Assembly (NCBI GenBank): GCA_038503075.1
Contig: JBCAML010000003.1
Location: 2,480,001-2,544,000, forward strand
Reading direction: 5' to 3'
Length of the DNA stretch: 64,000 nucleotides
Source: Gyromitra esculenta
Taxonomy: Eukaryota > Ascomycota > Pezizomycetes > Pezizales > Discinaceae
Within the stretch, counting starts at the first letter, position 1. Every line of letters begins with the position of its first letter. Below the pieces are notes generated by a model. The model saw nothing but the letters and a program-made list of their open reading frames with translations. It made no database searches and had not been told where the DNA came from. A program made the position numbers and the translations under genes. Shown here piece after piece: positions 34,785 to 46,195 of this stretch.

Positions 34785-35852
34785 ATTCGCTTGAGACTAA
34801 GCCTGGACGCTGTCGGTGGGAACAAGCGGAGTCATTTTTAGCCCAGACACAAGACACCTAAAAGGCAAAAACCGAACCTGTAGATAAAATGTAAATATCT
34901 AGTGTTTAAACGGCCTCCACATCCCACTATATCCTGGAGTTGGAAATATCATCTAGAAAGCCTCACCATTAATTTAATAAGTCAAAACCTATAGCTTTGC
35001 CCTAGTTGCATGTGTTGATCATCTGGAGCCTAAGAACGGGTATCGGTCTAAATTCTCGCACGCCCCACCCAGGACGGAATGCACAAGAAACGTACGCCTT
35101 CTACTGATGCTTGATACTATCCCATTAACGGTATGCTCAACACTGATACTACATAATCCTTCGATTTTTAATTAATTCAGGATTTAGTTGTATATCCACA
35201 AAGGTTTTCTACGACCCGCCCGTCGATTTTTAGGCGTGAATGCTATTTCTACCTTACAGGTATTTTCTCACTCTTAAAGCCGACATTAAAATATTGCTTT
35301 TATTGCTGTGAGCGATGATAGTGTGTTTAATTTCATGCTCCAGCTACCTGTATCCTTTACATTGGCCTAGGCCCCATCTCATAGCAGTGTCAGCAGTGAC
35401 CAAGCAGGTCCCACTTAGTAAACATCGCTAGTTCCAACAAACCTCTATAATAACAGTCACATATATATAATCTCATCGCAGGGTAGAGCAAAGTTTAAAC
35501 TTGAATTTTACTAATATTATATATTATCTAGTTATTTTCATACCTGCTTTAAGCATACCTGACATAAAAATCGAGTGACAGCGCATGAAAAATAGTTAGG
35601 TCAGGATTACTAGATGCCTTTCTGAAGGTTGAGGAGGTGCGATATACAATAGCTACAGAAGCAAGCTAATGGCGTGTGAGTGATTAGAAGTTGAGTAAAG
35701 CCATGAAGACATTGTTTCCCCTAATTCGAAATCCCCTGATTCCCAGACACTGCATAATAGAGATGCATAAATATTCTCTTCAGTTAGCTAAGTTTGGTAG
35801 AAACTATTGCTAACAACGACAAAACCCCCACTCTATATTACGGCCTCATAAT
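34785..35852. other. Intergenic, no feature seen
   Basis: AT-rich sequence between two convergent small genes. No coding exon, RNA gene or strong repeat is evident. Confidence 0.5.
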
Positions 35853-36991
35853 TTATTCATGATCGAAAATGCCGTTATGCGGAAGTCGGAAAGTGGATGG
35901 AGGTGGATATGGCGTGCAGCCAGGCCGGTGGCAGTATCCCGGCCTAAACACGTCCTTCACCTGTTTCCAAGCCTCTCCGGGGTTTAAAACATCTTTCGTC
36001 TTCTGCCACGCCTCCCCGGGATTGAAAGCATCCTTCGTCTTCTGCCAAAGCTCTTCAGAGTTAAATGCATCCTTCGTCTTCTGCCAAACTTCCCCAGGAT
36101 TTAAAGCATCCTTCGTCTTCTGCCAAGCTTCCCCAGGATTCAAAGCATCTTTCGTCTTCTGCCAAAGCTCTCCAGGATTCAGCATCTCTTTCGTCCTCTG
36201 CCACGCTTCCTCCGGTTTCAGTACACCCTTTGTCTTTTCCCAAGCCCCTTTACACCAACCCACAAACGCATCCCATGCTGAATTTCATATTAGTAACATA
36301 AAGCACAGAGGGAAAGACCCTATACCTGCTGCACCAGCATCTATCAACTCCTTTGCCTTACTTTTATCCTCTCCACAAGCAGAAGACGCCTCAGGCGCAC
36401 CAGGCGTTATGGGTGCATTAGAAAGTTGGCTAGGTTTACTTATCCCTCCTTTCGCGACAGGAGCTATAAGGGAGCTGCCGTGATCACCCATATTTTGCGC
36501 CACCCAGTCACGCCATTCTACAGGCGGTGTTGAGCTTTGGGAAGTTGAACCCGATGGCCAGTCGCCCTGTCTCGCCATGGGGTGCGGATATGGGGCTGGG
36601 TGTTTGGGCGCATACAGGCTTTCTGGCGAATAATCATTGGGCGTGGTGAAGATATTACTCATATCCTTTCCTTTTTGTTGGGGCTTAATTTCGCCTGGGA
36701 GGTTGAGTCGATCGGCAAAATTTCCATTCCATCGTTCTTGGAAAAGCTGCTTCTCTACAATTCTCAAGTCAGTTTTCAAACTCGCGGTTTAGGACCGCAG
36801 TTGAAATTTCTAAGCATGAACATCATAGCTATTGCGATGATAGACAATGGATAATGGAAAAGGATCAGACCTGACTTAGGTTGGTTGCCAAAGTCTATCA
36901 GATGTATAGAGCCTGGGTGACTACTAAGCGGCATACAAGAGACAGTGTACAACAGAAACATAACCGGGAAGGTTACGCTAGAGAAATACAT
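35853..36991 (-). CDS. Predicted secreted protein with 13-residue tandem repeats (NPGEAWQKTKDAL)
   Basis: I do not recognise a family. Exons 36991-36871, 36754-36326 and 36277-35853 give 324 residues in frame. The N-terminus MYFSSVTFPVMFLLYTVSC is a good signal peptide. The middle is hydrophilic and Pro/Ser-rich (residues ~60-160). It leads into AWDAFVGWCKGAWEKTKG and then about seven 13-residue repeats with consensus NPGEAWQKTKDAL, plus the degenerate first unit. At the DNA level these are ~39-bp repeats between 35960 and 36240. The tail has two Cys (YCHRPGC) and is Pro-rich. Each unit pairs an NPG turn with a short amphipathic Trp/Lys helix. The intron 1 borders (GTCTGA/GTAG) are the least certain; an alternative (GTCAGG/CGAG) also keeps the frame. 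Repeats plus secretion suggest a cell-wall, surface-active or host-interaction role, but this is speculation. Confidence 0.65.
35960..36240 (-). repeat. 39-bp coding tandem repeat array
   Basis: Seven to eight head-to-tail units of 39 bp, each encoding one 13-residue NPGEAWQKTKDAL-like block. On the + strand the core ttcgtcttctgccaa recurs. Units differ at scattered positions, so the array is not freshly amplified, but copy-number polymorphism is likely. Confidence 0.85.
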
Positions 36992-37992
36992 TTTGGCTGA
37001 GGGGCTCGTAATACAGCAACCGAAAAACAATGTTCTACTCGAGGTTAGTAAAATGGCTGAAGAAACATGGGGATAAAAAATTTCAACTAAACGAGCCAGA
37101 ATAAATCAGAACACTATAGTGCGAGGATAATATTCGGGCTGCTTTATACTGCCGTGTATTTAACTAAGGTCTGAGCCCTCGTACCAGTTTTCGCTTTAAC
37201 TGCATTTCCATATCCTGAAAACATCGTGTCGAAGGAGCTTTTTGCCAGATAATGTCAGAAGTTGTCGGGATTTGATTTTGCCTTGGGGAAATAAAAGCGG
37301 AGACTCAGGGTTAGTAGAGTATTCAAGAATAAGTGATCAGTTTCTGTGCGGAATAACGAGTATAATGTCCAATTTTTTTAAGAATGTGTTTTTTTTGGAA
37401 TGTAATGACAAAACGTGAGGGAATCGCTGACAGCACAACCAAAGAAGCGATCTGTCTGTTGAGGACATTGCTAAATAAAGTATCAGAGATACAGGATCCA
37501 CGAGGGATTAAGCAGTAACAACCCCATAGAATTGACATTGAATTTCTCTCCCGTCGTAAAATCTAAATATTTAGAGTCCTGCACTCTCACACGGCTGTGA
37601 ATGACCCAAAAGTTACTGCTTAGCATATTTGATATACCTACTATACTAGTAGCTTCGAAGCAAATAAGGGCCCCGCAGTATTTCTCCCAATACCGAAGAC
37701 AACCTTAATAGACTCTCCATTCCCAACTCGAAGGAAAGTCGCTCCCTGACTTTGTAAAATACTGAAGCGTCTTGAATATTGGAATACTAGTAATTTTACC
37801 AATACCCCGAGTTTATAGCGTTCCTACATGGGAATAAAAAGATCCTGTCACGCACCCGAAACAAGTCAGCAATCCCAAAAAAAGCAAAAGAATATTATTT
37901 CTCCAAGCCTCTTTCAAGCCAAATCAAACACTCAACCAACACCTAACAGTTCTCCATAACGGCCCCCATGACCCACAGTCGCAGCTTACAGC
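36992..37992. other. Intergenic, upstream of the repeat protein
   Basis: This is the promoter side of the secreted repeat protein gene. A short T/A tract lies near 37373-37395. No gene or RNA is recognised. Confidence 0.4.
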
Positions 37993-38690
37993 TCATTCCC
38001 ATCTTGAATAAGGTATGTCTCGTTCAATTCCGTCTCTCGCGCGCTAGGCAGAATGAAACAATGGATTGGAATCCGATAACGCCCCGAGCCACCTGAATGG
38101 AGTTTGTGAATCCGGTAGAGAACCGTAATACATTCACCTCGAGGAGCCTTCTCGATACCCCAGGCCGAGGGAGAGTCGGAGATTTCGCTCTCTCGTCACA
38201 CTGTGTATCAAATACAACTCCCATCGACATAAAATCCCTAATAGCAGTTAGCACCCGCAAAATCTCTATCAGTCTGAATAAACTGTCTCTCATGTCGAAG
38301 CCAATACTCATATCCAATACGCGGATCCAGATGCCCATTCCTAAACGCCATCAATCAAACATCAGCTCCAACATACCTACCTACCCAACGCCAAACCACC
38401 AAAAGGAACCAAAACCGATAAAGTAATCGCCGACCCACCCAGGAATGCCTTACGAAACAACAACCCCCCCCCCTCCGATCCCCCATGCAGAATACTCAGT
38501 GTTTGAATCCACCACCTAAACGAACTCCCCGTCAATTCTAATCAACCCACATACTACTACCCAATAAAGCCTCTAAATCCCAATTGCCGCATCCTCGCGA
38601 GTATACGTTATCACCGACCAAATCCCTTCCAGGAAAGATCACCCCACCAACCACCCCCACCACCCCCACGACTTCAAATGTAGCCACAGA
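37993..38690 (-). CDS. Tentative multi-exon membrane protein gene, unresolved
   Basis: This is weak and given only as a candidate. On the minus strand, protein-like patches follow each other: GVVGVVGGVIFPGRDLV (about 38640-38690), SSFRWWIQTLSILHGGS, then KAFLGGSAITLSVLVPFG ending at 38385. After a 44-nt putative intron (GTAGGT...TTTAG) comes MGIWIRVLDMSIGFDMRDS and a further open stretch to 38024, or to 37993 through another putative intron. The hydrophobic SAITLSVLVPFGGLALG could be a TM segment. The N-terminus, a start codon and one junction (donor GTGATA) are not convincing, and a run of 10 C at 38464-38473 is a likely sequencing-error site. The patches may be chance in low-complexity CCACC-rich DNA. 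Confidence 0.22.
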
Positions 38691-39593
38691 AGACCTACCT
38701 CACCAGTAAACATAAATCATCCTTTCAGATCACCAAGCCAACAATGTTAAGACTCACTGCTGGCTAGGTTGGTTGGTTGGTTGGTTGATCACCATATTCC
38801 GGTAAAATAGGAAACTGTTCTCTCGTATCTAACATTGACATTGACATTGACAAGGAAGAAACTCCACGTCGCTCCACCCCTGCATGTCAACGGCCCCTAC
38901 CGCGGCGCCCTCCACGCCACCCCTGTAAAGATCCCGAAGAGCCTCAGAGCTATGACGTGCCTTGCGTCCATCCCATGTTGCTTCGTATACCGAACTGTGA
39001 GGAGTCATGTCCACGCAAGCAAAAAAACAAAAAAGGACACGATAGCCTCGATTATAAAGGCCACGATAGGACCTTGTAGATGTTAAATATGTGTCTTCTG
39101 TATATTTCCGCACTTCAGCCACCCGTACGTACCACGTAACACGTACCGATAGCACGCATCACACTTACGTCTCCCCCGCCCAAAATGATCAGTCTAGTTC
39201 TCTAGTTATCTTCTATCACAGAATATCCAAGCAAAGAACCAACCGTCGAATAATGATATCTACGTCAAAAGACAAAGCCCCTGTAAAGTATGAAGTATAT
39301 CGTAAAATTGTTCCTGAAGTGTAAAACCCGACCCATGCGTATCCCTCCATAAAATTCCAAACACCGAAAGTCCACCAGTAGAAATCACAGACATATTGTA
39401 ACAAAAGAAAAGCATGTTGAAAAAGATAGTCGGGCGAGAAACAAAAACATCGATCCCACAAGGCCGCCCAACCAAAGGGAGAGTCCCGTCCACATATGTA
39501 CTCCACCGTCCGTTTTATACCTCAAAGATCCAATCTACAAGGCCCCAAAAATCGTACTCTGAAATGTAACTATGTAGTCGAAAAACCTTTACC
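38691..39593. other. Intergenic with GGTT run
   Basis: A (GGTT)n tetranucleotide run is at 38768-38787. Short overlapping open frames are not supported. This is the 3' flank of the HVA22-like gene. Confidence 0.4.
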
Positions 39594-40761
39594 TTATTCC
39601 TCATGCTGTTTCTTCTCCGTCGTGGGGGTTGGCAGTGGTTTGCCTCCCCAACCAAACCAACCGCCAGACTTCGGGGTACCAACAAACACCGGAAACTCAT
39701 TCTCCGCATCGCTCATGGTAACGTGATCGAAATCGCCGACCATATTTCCGCTGCTCTGGCTTCTGCTAAACGATGCACCTTGATCCGCCGCGTTGTCTAG
39801 CACCGCCGCCACACTCGTTCCACCCGTATCGCCTGTCCCCCGGATTGTATCCATTTCCTGCTCCAACGCAGCCATCACCATTCGCAACCTTTCCCGCTGC
39901 AACTCAATGAACCTTGTCTTCTCCACCTTTCCTTCAATCCCGGCAGGAATTAAAGTCGCCGAAGTTGGCATACCATCTCTACTAGTCTCCGGGGCCTGCT
40001 GTTGTAAGGCCGAGGAGAGAAAGTGATAAAAGTCAGTCGCCATCTGTGGCGCATACGGAGTGATTGGTGGAACGTTCCACCTGCTAAACAAGTTTGTGAT
40101 GAAGCTCGCCGCATCTTGAGACAACGGTTGTTGCGGCGCATTCGCGGCTCCAGCGGCCTGAGGGCCAAAGATTTGCTCTCGTGCCATGTGCAAGAGTTTC
40201 CGGATGTATTCGATACCGGCGGCTTTGGCTTGGTCGTGGGTGCGAGTAATGAAGTCTTCAATTTCTTTTTCATGATTTTCGAGTGTAGGGTGCACGTATT
40301 CAACGTAGAGGCGAGTTGCACCTTGGAATTGGGGTAGAACAAGCCAAAGCATAAAGCCAGCACGCACTTCCTGGTAAAATGGGAGCCTGGTGGTGACGTA
40401 AATGTTAGCGAGATGTGAGATCCTGCAGAGGTTGGTAAGATAGCTTACCAGCAAAGAATCCAGCCAGTCCACGACTCAACAACGGTGATACACCCGATCA
40501 CGACCCAGTACATCAGCCATGGGGTGAGTTGGGAGGGGTCATTGGCCTTGAGGGCTTTGTATGAGGCGAATACGGGGAAGAGGAATGTTGCCACAGAGCT
40601 ACGTAGGTATCAGGCATCAGCATCATCACGATTCTTGGGTTGAATGTAATCTCATGGTCTTTCTTCCACCTCCGCGGGAAGAGATGGGGATAAGGCCGAA
40701 TATCTCAGAATGTGGGGTTCATATTTACTCACCAAAGGAGTTTTGCTAGGAGATCGAACAT
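39594..40761 (-). CDS. HVA22/TB2/DP1 (REEP/Yop1-type) ER membrane-shaping protein
   Basis: Exons 40761-40733 (29 nt), 40598-40449 and 40386-39594 give 323 residues. The N-terminal domain shows the family pattern: VATFLFPVFASYKAL, LTPWLMYWVVIGCI, VVESW and LPFYQEVRAGFMLWLVLPQF, then GATRLYVEYVHPTLENHE. This reticulon-homology hairpin bends ER tubule membranes. The C-terminal ~200 residues are a fungal-specific tail with LQRERLRMVMAALEQE (predicted coiled coil) and a Gly/Trp/Pro-rich end (GGWFGWGGKPLP). It is longer than yeast Yop1 (180 aa), so it is the longer filamentous-fungal HVA22-like paralog type rather than Yop1 itself. The first exon carries only MFDLLAKLL, which explains why a plain ORF misses the true start. 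Confidence 0.9.
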
Positions 40762-42178
40762 GGTGTTCTATTGTACGTAAGATTTAAAGAGTAGATAAGG
40801 AGATGTTTGCTGAAGTTTTTCTGTTTCGATGTCACTTGTTGTACTGCTCAACCTGTGAGAAGACAAAGATATCTGATGGATGGAATGATGGATGGAGGGG
40901 GGGGGAGGATTGAAATACAGAGAGAAGGGGGGAATACGGAAACAAAATAGCCAGAGGAGGGGAAACGTCTCCTCCAAAAGAGGGGAGGGAAATAAGCTGG
41001 CTGGGCTAGGGGAGGACAGAGCAAGGAGGAGTGGAGCTGGCACGGTATGAGTTGTTGGCTCAGTAGCAGTCGTTATGGTAACGCAGGAAGTACAATGTCA
41101 TGTACCACAGAGAACCTGGCGAGTACGGAGCACCGAGAGATGTGAGATGCCAGGATGGGCGAGGAGAGAGGGGCAGGCAGCAGCTGGCGTGAGAAAGAAG
41201 CCCCTCCACACCTTCTCGCGGTCTCGTGCATATTCCAGGCCATGCAGACTTTGTCCGGAACACGCTCGATACCCCGTGATCGCGTCAGCCGGCGACAGAG
41301 CTATGGCCACATTAGGTTTAGGGTCTATCGAGAGTGAACCGCCCAGGCCGAGCTTTGCGGAGGCGGTGGGCTGTGTGACGGTCCGGAATGGGGGATGACA
41401 GGATAGCTGGGCGCGGTGTTTTGCATCTTTATTCTGAGTGCTAACTAATGCTGCAGCTCTCGTATCCTGTTTTAGTTGCGATAGGTGGAAACTGATCTGC
41501 TGCTATTGCTGGGCAGCCCTAACCCTGGCTGCCTGCTGTGCCCTGGAGGCTGCAGCTGGGCAGCATGGCAGCCCAAACGGTTATCCGGGTATCCCAACCA
41601 AGGGCCATCCCGAGGTTCATGAAGTGTCTGCAGCAGTACGGGTACATAGTGCACACAGCAGGCAGAGTGGTAGAGCAGAGTGGTAGAGCAGAGTCTCTAC
41701 GGCAGAGCTTGTACATACAGTTCAGTACCATCTACTCACCTCACGCTCCCTACTAATTGATATCACTCAACTATTAGGTGTTTTGTTTGCCAACACCCCA
41801 CATCACGAGCTTTTCCTCCATTCCCCCCCCAAGATATCCTATGTCCGACGTTTACAGGAAGCTACAGCCGGCTTCTACGCCCCTCGGGTTGCGTGGGCTG
41901 TTGCGCTGGCACGAACTTCCCTGTCCGCTAGAAAGAAAGAAAGAAGAAAAACGAGCTTTAATAAACCTCCAATCCCCCCAATCCCATCCAATGCATCGTT
42001 CTGTTGTTCCTGTCAAACTCATCATACATCTGAACGCCTCTTCTGCACAATTGCCGTTTTCTCAAGCAGCTCGCCTAACATACGAATAAACATCTTTGAA
42101 TAAACGCCCTTTGAATACAGACCACATACGGCCTACAGGAACAACTCAATCCTGCATCTACTCTAATCTCATCCAAAC
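40762..42178. promoter_or_regulatory. Divergent promoter region of the HVA22-like and TANGO2-like genes
   Basis: 1.4 kb between divergent genes. A purine/pyrimidine-biased segment at 40850-41040 next to the HVA22-like gene is its likely leader. A short tandem repeat of gcagagtggtagag lies near 41658-41692. Overlapping open frames at 41075-41690 are not supported. Confidence 0.4.
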
Positions 42179-43475
42179 ATGTGTATATTGCTCGTCACCA
42201 CCGCACATCCCAGCTATCCACTGATACTCCTCTCGAACAGAGATGTATGTCCCTCTTCCATTAGGGTTCTCGCGGATTAAATATCGTGCAGTCTGCAGCG
42301 CTGATCCTCCGTGCCAACGTTCCCTAGGAATTCCTTCACCGTCCTACCGCGCGTGCAGCTTTCTGGGAGCCACCCCACTCCAATATCTTTAGCGGGCGAG
42401 ATCTAGCTCGACCAGAACGAGGTTCGTCCAACCCTCCCGTTCGCCCCTCTTCCGAACCACCCCACTTCCAACTCCCTATTACTAACCTAACCCTCCCCTC
42501 CAACCGCACACAGGCACATGGCTCGGCCTCACTCGCACCGGACGTCTCGCCGTCCTCACAAATTTTCGCGAATCCTCCTCAGCCGCGGCCATCGGCGAGA
42601 AGTCGCGCGGCGCCATGGTCACCTCATTTCTGACCTCATCCTTTCCTGCCAGCACCACCATATCCGCATCCGTCACTCCTGAGGCCTCAGAGCCATCAAC
42701 CAAAGACTGGCTCCACAGCTTGCTCTCCAGCGGTGAGTTAACAGGCGTAGGCGGGTTCTCCCTCCTGTGCGGAATACTACGGCCAAAACACAGCAACGAC
42801 AAAAACTGCCTCGAGGAGCTCGCCGTAATCTCGAACCGTACCGCTGCCGGCGAAAAAGGTGTTGAAGATGGCGCGCACTGGATAGGCGGAACTAAAGGCG
42901 AGACCCACGGACTTTCAAATTCGCTATTCGACAACCCTTGGCCGAAAGTAGAGCTCGGAAAGAGCCTACTCTCGGAAGCGGTGAAAAAGGCTATTGAGGA
43001 GAAGGTAGAGGAAGAGGAGTTGGTGGAACGGCTTTTGGCGGTATTGAGTCATGATACACTACCTGTGGTGGATGGTAAGGATTCGTACCGTGCGCAGTTG
43101 GAGGCGTTGCGGCATTCGGTGTTCATACCTGCGTTTGGCGCATCGACGGAAAACCCGCCGGAGGAGCCGGAGGAAGCGGTGGTAGAGAAGACATCGCCAA
43201 AGGGGAAGGGGAGCCCGTCGTTGTTGGAGGAGCTTGAGAACAAAGAGTCGATATATACGAATGGAGTTAATGGGGTACCAAACGGGAAGCCGCTAGAGTC
43301 TCAGTGGTGGCAAGATCGGAAGTATGGGACCCAGAAACAAACGGTTGTGTTGGTGGATAAGGATGGGAGGGTGAAATATGTGGAGAGGACACTGTACGAT
43401 GAACATGCAAGACCCGTGAAGGAGGGAAACCGGGATGTAACCGGGGAGTGGGTTATCGAAGGGTGGAATGAATGA
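42179..43475 (+). CDS. TANGO2 / NRDE-family protein (DUF833)
   Basis: Exons 42179-42244, 42328-42421 and 42514-43475 give 373 residues. The N-terminus MCILLVTTAHPSYPLILLSNRDEF has the family's Cys2 and the NRDE signature, completed across intron 1. It continues with RPTARAAFWEP, then ERGTWLGLTRTGRLAVLTNFRE after intron 2. Later conserved parts include GFSLLCG, GLSNSLFDNPWPKVELGK and GKDSYRAQLEALRHSVFI. Mid and C-terminal insertions are Glu-rich, and the protein ends TGEWVIEGWNE. TANGO2 proteins are linked to Golgi/ER organisation and, more recently, heme trafficking and lipid handling in mitochondria; the molecular activity in fungi is unsettled. Simple ORF calling starts at an internal Met and loses the NRDE motif. 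Intron 2 has a GTTCGT donor. Confidence 0.93.
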
Positions 43476-44536
43476 TGGTGGACAAAGAAAGTGGGAATTA
43501 ATTTGGCGATACACTAGGGGCTTTGGCGGCGCGAAGGTTTGGGTGGTAAGTTTAGGGTTTTTAGTATTTGGGTGTTGATATTTAAGACCTAATGTTTGTT
43601 ATTTTATTGCGATGGTATGTATTATATTGGACGCCTAAATCCCACGGGAATGTTGCTATAGAGGAAATAACAATATTGAGATGTCGCTATTTTCATTAAT
43701 TCCATGACAATAGTTGATCATTAACAAGGATAAACACACAACCCGCAGTACCCTGCACACCTTCGAAATCAGTCAGATGAAGTGGGCGGAGCCATCTTCA
43801 TCTCTGATGCCCTGCAGGCAACTATATCGCTGACTTTATCGGACATCCGGATATTGATCTGCATTATCCCCTACCCAAATACCCCACCTGCGGTTCTCAT
43901 ACCCTAACCCATATTATTTTATCCAGTGCTTACCCGGCTTCGGATCGCAAGATAATATCGGTCTTTCGGGTCACGCCTCCGAGAAGCAAAGGCTTGAGAA
44001 AATTACATATACTTTCTTAAATAAAAGAGACTAGAGAATGGATCTCTTCGGCCACTTTGGGGGACGATCTTGGCATACTGTTACCCAGATATCATTCCCT
44101 GGTTAGTATACATATAGCTACAGTGGACGGCTATGCGAGAATCCAGAGTAATAAACTCTATCTACATGTAATCCCCCCGTTCTCGCTGCATTAGTAAGTT
44201 ATCCCTAATACTCACTACCAGTAAATATATGTAGAGTACAGGCACTGCATGCACTATTAGCTGCCTACACGCCACATCGCACCTCCAGTCCGGTTGTAGA
44301 TACATGTATCTTTCCAGGGCCCCTGCATATGTAGAGTACATGTAGTACATTTAGATCCGATACTAGTCCTATTTTAGTACCATATGTATCCGTGGACTCG
44401 GTACCGATAACAGCACTTGCATCCCAAACGAGAAGACCATTACTTAAACTCGCTCTCCACCAGTTATGTAGATGTTCTGGCTGCCTCCCACTAAAACTCC
44501 TCGTCGATCATTGACATATACCGACAAAGCACAACC
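43476..44536. other. Intergenic with TACATGTA cluster
   Basis: Three TACATGTA palindromes are packed into 44163-44344 (44163, 44301, 44337). A 13-bp direct repeat, atatgtagagtac, occurs near 44226 and 44328. No coding exon is seen. The cluster lies 190-370 bp upstream of the SDR start. Confidence 0.5.
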
Positions 44537-45700
44537 ATGCCAATCCCCACTTTCACACCAGATGATCTCCCTGATCTTACAGATCGCACGGTCCTTGTTA
44601 CTGGTGGGAATGTCGGTCTGGGATACCAGAGTATCCTTGCATTTTTAAAGAAGGGCGCAAAAGTGTACATGGCGTCTAGGACGGAGAGCAAGGCGGTCAG
44701 TACCCACACGCCAGAAACACTAAAATTCCACTGTCTCGAGCCAGACTCACCAACACAGGCTGCTAAGCCGGGGACTGACTCGAGACAATCTGTATCTGAG
44801 ATTCTGTCCACTAACATTAATCGCCCCTGGACAGATGGCTGCAATTAAAACCTTACAGACCCAAGTCCCCGGTGCGAGGGTGGAGTTCATACACCTGGAT
44901 CTCCAATCTTTCGCCTTCATCCAAACCGCTGTCAACGCTTTCCTCACGAAGGAATCCCGTCTCCACGTCCTCCTCAATAACGCCGGTGTTCTAGCGCAGC
45001 CGTACATACTCACTGAAGACGGCTACGAGGTGCAATTCGGGACAAACTACATGGGCCACTTCCTGCTAACGAAGCTGTTAACACCGATACTAATCAAGAC
45101 CGCCGAGTCAGCGCCGGTAGACAGCGTCCGTGTAATAAACGTCAGCAGCATCGGACACAACCTCGTGCTCGGATACGGACTAGATCTCGAGGATTTCCAG
45201 CACAGGTAGAATCCAATCAGTACTTGGGTTCGCTACGGTGTGGTGAGGTGGCCCTATTGCTCGCTTTCCTCTCTCATGGGGGATTGGTGGCAGGCAAGCT
45301 AGAACTGAACTTTGTGTACGTACAGTCGAAACTTGCCAACGTCCTCCACACTGTCTCTCCTGCTCCGCGTCTGCGGACCTACGGCGTGGTTGTTGTCGCG
45401 CTTCATCCGGGTTTCGTCACGTCAGATATCTGGAATACTGCTGCGAGCTGGAATATATTGACGCAGGGCTTGTGGGCTGTGGTGCGGCAGGTGCTCACGA
45501 GTGTGGGGGAGGGAGCATATACGCAGATTTATTGCGCGGCGAGCGAGAAGATGACGATGGAGGATACGGAGAGTTATTTTATTCCGGTCGCGATAAAAGG
45601 GCTAGGTTTTTGGGGAGTTAGTGGGCATGCGAAAAACGAGGATCTTGCAGAGAGGCTGCGGTCGTGGAGCGAGAAGGAGGTGGAGAAACATGGATTTTAG
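44537..45700 (+). CDS. Short-chain dehydrogenase/reductase (retinol dehydrogenase-like), frame break suspected
   Basis: Exons 44537-44695 and 44835-45205 join in frame: TGGNVGLG cofactor motif, MASRTESKA, LDLQSFA, NNAGVLAQP, NYMGHFLLTKLL and VINVSSIG. The C-terminal part (about 45294-45700) contains the catalytic YVQSK, LANVLH, VVALHPGFV and a normal C-terminus. All SDR catalytic residues (Ser, Tyr, Lys) and the NNAG motif are present. However, I find no GT-AG intron that joins exon 2 (ending at the GTAGAA donor at 45206) to the YVQSK frame: each usable acceptor (45293, 45298, 45302) leaves the frame off by one or two. So there is either a one-base indel (mutation or assembly error), a nonstandard splice, or a recent pseudogene. 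Substrate unknown. Confidence 0.7.
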
Positions 45701-46195
45701 GACGAGGGTTGTCTTTGATGGGGGATCTCGTCTGTCTCCTAATGCAAATGATATCTATGGTAGGAATTATCCCTATGGAGTCAGGAGTCGGAGCAGATCC
45801 TACTTTTCACTCACGGAGCTTGAGAGAGGAGAATTTCCCATTCAAGGGTTAAATCGAGTGATGATATATGACCAAACTCTTGTCTGAAGCTCACTTTTCT
45901 CATCTCCAAAGCTTCAAGCATGCATATAACTAAATCATATTCAAACCCTTTCAGTCCGCTAGAGTTGATCACTGTCCCTCTGCATCGTCGATACTAATAA
46001 CCGATTTATACGCCCCTAATACTTGACACTACATGTGTCCATCATTCAGGCTTAATGTTAACCAGACCCATAGCATATCCTTCGCACAAGTCCCTCCCAG
46101 AAAAAAAAACACCAACCCAAATCCCAGAAAACAAATCTATTCAATAACCCAATAAATATAACTCCAAGAACATAAACTCCAAACCCCCACCCACC
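45701..46195. other. Intergenic between convergent SDR and MARVEL genes
   Basis: No coding exon is seen. A reverse-orientation copy of the dispersed cgagtgat motif is at 45855-45872. Confidence 0.4.

Noticed and set aside
40768..41043. Minus-strand open frame rich in Pro/Ser/Leu upstream of the HVA22-like gene
   Set aside because: Composition reflects the CT-rich leader of that gene. The true start, in the 29-nt first exon at 40761, lies downstream of it.
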